From the NCBI GenBank assembly GCA_002632325.1, contig NSJK01000003.1, forward strand, positions 1 to 37,956: a stretch of DNA of 37,956 nucleotides, written 5' to 3'. The DNA comes from Lysobacterales bacterium. Lineage in GTDB: Bacteria; Pseudomonadota; Gammaproteobacteria; Xanthomonadales; Rhodanobacteraceae. Under the pieces are notes generated by a model. The model was not told the origin of the DNA, made no database searches, and worked only from the letters and a program-made list of their open reading frames with translations. This document shows positions 35,597 to 37,956 of the stretch, one piece after another (positions within the stretch are counted from its first letter, which is position 1; the number at the start of each line of letters is the position of its first letter). The position numbers were made by a program, and so were the translations under genes.

Positions 35597-36853
35597 TCAG
35601 TCGAAGCGCGCCGGCGCGAACGCTGCGATGTCGAGCGAGGGCTGGCGCGCGGTGACGATCTCGCTCACCAGCACACCGGTCGCCGCCGACATCGTCACCC
35701 CGAGCATGCCATGACCGGTCGCCAGCACGAGATTGCGCAGGCGTGGGGCGCGGCCGATCAAGGGCAAGTCATCGCTGGTCATTGGTCGCCAGCCATACCA
35801 TTCCTCGACCATGGCCGGACCTTCGGGCTCGTGCAGATACTCGGCTGCGCCACGGCGCAGGGCATCGAGCCGAGTGCGGTTGAGCGTGTCGTCGTAGCCG
35901 GCGAATTCCATCGTGCTGCCGAGCCGATAGCCCGAACCCCAGGTCGTCACGCACACCGCGCGCTCCTTGAGCGAGAGCGGCATGCGCGGGCAGCGCGCGG
36001 GACGCGTCCAGGTGATCGAGTAGCCCTTGCCGGGCTGAATCGGGATGCGCAGGTCGAGATCACGCGCAAAGCGCGGCGACCACGCACCGAGCGCCAGCAC
36101 GACCTCGTCGGCGCCGAACTCGCCGCGCGTGGTGACGACACGGGCGATGCGCCCACCATCGTGGTGGATGCGTTCGATGCGCGTGCCTTCGATGATGCGC
36201 CCCCCCGCAGCACGCACGATGCGCGCAAGTTCGGCAAGCAAGCGGTCGGGACGCAGGCTGGCATCGCCCGCATGCAGGATCGCGCCGGCGAGGCCGGGTT
36301 TGAGTGCGGGTTCGCGCGCCAGCGTCGCCGCGGCATCAAGGTATTCGCAAGGCGGCAGATGCGCGGCGAGCCGCTCGTGCACGGCGCGAGCGCATTCGAA
36401 TTCACGTGGATCACGAAACACGTTGAGCGTGCCGGTCGTGCTGAATTCGCAATCGAGTTGCTCGGCAAGAATCAAATCTTCGAGCCAGCGCCGCGAGGCT
36501 TCGAGCAGGGGCAGCTTGACTGCGGTCGTGCGCAGCGCATCGGACCAGTTGCAGCGGCGTCGGAACGCGAGCAACCAGCGCAAAAACTCGGGATCCAGAC
36601 GCGGCTTGATGCGCAGCGGTGCGTCGGGCCGCAGCAACCACTTGAACGCGGTGGCGACGGTGCCGGGCATCGCCAACGGCGCCGCGTGACTGGGCGTGAT
36701 GGTGCCGCAATTGCCGTGCGAGCTGCCGCTGCCGACCCGATCCTGCTCGAGCACGGTCACGCCCCGCCCCGCCTTGAGCAGGTACCAGGCGCAAGCCAGG
36801 CCGATCACGCCCCCGCCCAGGATCAGCACATCACTCGAATCGGTCCGATTCAT
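35597..36853 (-). CDS. dadA: D-amino acid dehydrogenase-like FAD oxidoreductase
   Basis: 418 residues. The N-terminal Rossmann motif VLILGGGVIGLACAWYLL binds FAD. SGSSHGNCGTITPSHAAPLAMPG and the late WYGWRPMTSDDLPLIGR plus LVLATGHGMLGVTMS are typical of the small-subunit D-amino acid dehydrogenase (DadA) branch of the DAO family. The expected reaction is oxidative deamination of D-amino acids to 2-oxo acids with electrons passed to quinone. Substrate range is not proven, and sarcosine or proline-type relatives are possible. It heads a minus-strand run with gor and the serine hydrolase. The ATG has GGAG just 2 bases away. Confidence 0.82.
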   Translation of the reverse strand: MNRTDSSDVLILGGGVIGLACAWYLLKAGRGVTVLEQDRVGSGSSHGNCGTITPSHAAPLAMPGTVATAFKWLLRPDAPLRIKPRLDPEFLRWLLAFRRRCNWSDALRTTAVKLPLLEASRRWLEDLILAEQLDCEFSTTGTLNVFRDPREFECARAVHERLAAHLPPCEYLDAAATLAREPALKPGLAGAILHAGDASLRPDRLLAELARIVRAAGGRIIEGTRIERIHHDGGRIARVVTTRGEFGADEVVLALGAWSPRFARDLDLRIPIQPGKGYSITWTRPARCPRMPLSLKERAVCVTTWGSGYRLGSTMEFAGYDDTLNRTRLDALRRGAAEYLHEPEGPAMVEEWYGWRPMTSDDLPLIGRAPRLRNLVLATGHGMLGVTMSAATGVLVSEIVTARQPSLDIAAFAPARFD

Positions 36854-36934
36854 TGCTCCATTGTACGGGCAGCGCAGTCATTGGCATCGAAAATGCAAAG
36901 ACCCTTCGCGAAGTCCCAACGTCAGGTGCGAGCC

Positions 36935-37252
36935 ATGAAAGTCCCCACCCCGGAAGTCCTGCTCGCATTGCGCGCTCCCAACGCCGGCTGGCTCGCTGCC
37001 CTGATCTGCGCACTCGACGAAGCGCAGCACGACCCGAACTTCTCGGAGACCCAGCGCGCCCTTGTGCACCGCCTGCTCGACGCCGACAGCCTGCAGATGC
37101 CGATTGTTGCGGCCGCTCAGGAACGTCTGGCCCGCTTCGAGGAAGATCTGCGCGCCGATTTCGCCATGCTCGAAGCCGATCTCGCGCCCGAGCCGCCCGC
37201 CCCGACCGAGCGTCGTCGTCCAAAACTGACACTTTGTGTCGCAAACGCCTGA
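36935..37252 (+). CDS. Small acidic protein of unknown function
   Basis: 105 residues from the ATG at 36935; an in-frame ATG at 36893 would give 119. Neither has a strong ribosome site. The protein is helical, without signal or membrane segment (WLAALICALDEAQHDPNFSE, LARFEEDLRADFAMLEADL), with a Pro-rich, basic C-terminal end. I do not recognise the family. It reads away from dadA and towards the NlpC/P60 gene. Confidence 0.55.
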   Translation: MKVPTPEVLLALRAPNAGWLAALICALDEAQHDPNFSETQRALVHRLLDADSLQMPIVAAAQERLARFEEDLRADFAMLEADLAPEPPAPTERRRPKLTLCVANA

Positions 37253-37329
37253 CCTTCCTTGTCAGCCGCAGTCTGCGGCGTGGTTTTCCAGGCGTTGACA
37301 CACGACCGTCGCCGAGCCAGTTTCGGCCC

Positions 37330-37827
37330 ATGGCATCGCGGTCATTCCTCTCCTGCGCAGTCACCCTGAGCCTGCTTCTGCTCGGGGCCTGCGCGAGCAC
37401 ACCCCGGCATTCCCGGCCGAGCCAAGCAACGCTGTCACCGGCCGAGGCAGTCGAAGCCGCCAACGCCGTGCTGTTTCGCGCCATGTCTCTGGTCGGCACG
37501 CCGTATCGCTACGGCGGCAACACGCCGGCCAGTGGTTTTGACTGCAGCGGCTTGGTCGCATACGTGTTTCAGGATGCCGCCGGCCTCGCGTTGCCACACC
37601 AATCAGCAGCGATGAGCGCACTTGGTGGCCGCAAACTCGACAGCGACGCGCTGCAATCGGGCGACCTCGTGTTCTTCGCCGCTGGTCGCGGCATCAGCCA
37701 TGTCGGGATCTATGTCGGCGAGGGCCGTTTCGTGCATGCGCCCAACAGCGGCGGCACGGTGCGTCTGGATCGCCTCGATGGCGCGTGGTGGCGCGAGCAT
37801 TTCGCGTTCGGCAAGCGCGTGTTCTGA
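37330..37827 (+). CDS. NlpC/P60 lipoprotein endopeptidase
   Basis: 165 residues from the ATG at 37330. A lipoprotein signal ends in the lipobox LLGAC, so the mature protein should start with lipidated Cys at ~20. The NlpC/P60 domain has the catalytic Cys in GFDCSGLV, the His in GISHVGIYVG and a third polar residue in VHAPNSGG. Such enzymes cut peptide cross-links (gamma-D-Glu-diaminopimelate) in peptidoglycan. With only one domain it resembles the Spr/NlpC lipoproteins of the outer membrane. The 78-base gap from the small gene before it leaves room for its own promoter. Confidence 0.9.
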   Translation: MASRSFLSCAVTLSLLLLGACASTPRHSRPSQATLSPAEAVEAANAVLFRAMSLVGTPYRYGGNTPASGFDCSGLVAYVFQDAAGLALPHQSAAMSALGGRKLDSDALQSGDLVFFAAGRGISHVGIYVGEGRFVHAPNSGGTVRLDRLDGAWWREHFAFGKRVF

Positions 37828-37847
37828 TTTCGACACGGCAGCGGCAG

Positions 37848-37956
37848 CTACAGAGGACCCTGCACGCCACCCGACCCGTCCGCATCGCACTCCTCGCCCG
37901 CGTCTGCGGCGCCGAGCAGATGCGTCGGCAATTCCCGCTTGACCGCGGCGATTTCG
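37848..37956 (-). CDS. Possible 3' end of a gene running off the window
   Basis: On the minus strand an open frame enters from the right edge and ends at the TAG at 37848-37850. It reads about 35 residues (AAVKRELPTHLLGAADAGEE and onward). It would converge with the NlpC/P60 gene. The piece is too short to assign a family. Confidence 0.3.
   Translation of the reverse strand, partial: EIAAVKRELPTHLLGAADAGEECDADGSGGVQGPL

Overview
The window is GC-rich DNA from a Gram-negative bacterium, most likely a gammaproteobacterium of the Xanthomonadales/Lysobacterales. The clues are the Sec and lipoprotein signals, the UbiD/UbiU/UbiV quinone genes, the REP and hairpin repeats in the spacers, and a repeated C-terminal DGFD/DGFE tail on secreted proteins. 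The lineage is inferred from style, not from a marker gene. No rRNA, tRNA or CRISPR array was seen.

Layout. (1) 1-2.9 kb: an accessory segment with a Kelch-propeller secreted protein, a small one-helix membrane protein and a short RadC/JAB protein. It lies between inverted copies of a 26-bp REP-like sequence, beside a stub resembling the start of a REP-associated transposase. (2) 2.9-3.6 kb: a Phd-type antitoxin/PIN toxin pair with a palindromic operator. (3) 3.7-9.0 kb: a compact metabolic unit encoding an aromatic amino acid decarboxylase-like PLP enzyme, a Cds1-type L-cysteine desulfhydrase, a prephenate dehydrogenase-like protein and UbiD; the last three are coupled by stop/start overlaps. 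(4) 9.1-13.6 kb: a secreted FG-GAP/UnbV protein, a five-hairpin element, a Nudix hydrolase, a TDT/TehA-type transporter and an unknown membrane-anchored protein. (5) 13.8-15.7 kb: ubiU-ubiV for O2-independent ubiquinone synthesis, with a good FNR/ANR-like box upstream. (6) 16.2-17.9 kb: a pentaheme c-type cytochrome.

(7) 17.9-25.3 kb is the most accessory-looking part. A minus-strand operon encodes a double-AAA ATPase, a WYL regulator and a protein that may have a UDG-like fold. Divergent from it is a broken gene, possibly of a related type, carrying an internal TAG and cut by an internally deleted IS3-family element. Two toxin-antitoxin modules (ParDE and Phd/RelE-like) follow, bracketed by two copies of a ~142-bp repeat with integron attC-like ends.

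(8) 25.3-32.1 kb is a rearranged histidine-utilisation region: hutU, three secreted beta-propeller genes and hutG. A chimeric remnant (hutU 5' end joined to hutG 3' end) lies between the propellers and indicates an old tandem duplication. (9) 31.3-36.9 kb: a minus-strand run of a D-amino acid dehydrogenase-like oxidoreductase, glutathione reductase, a membrane-anchored serine hydrolase and hutG. (10) The right end has a small unknown protein, an NlpC/P60 lipoprotein and perhaps the 3' end of another gene.

The points most worth following up are the AAA-WYL-UDG-like operon, the recurrent DGFD/DGFE tail, the hut duplication scar and the attC-like bracketing of the toxin-antitoxin modules.
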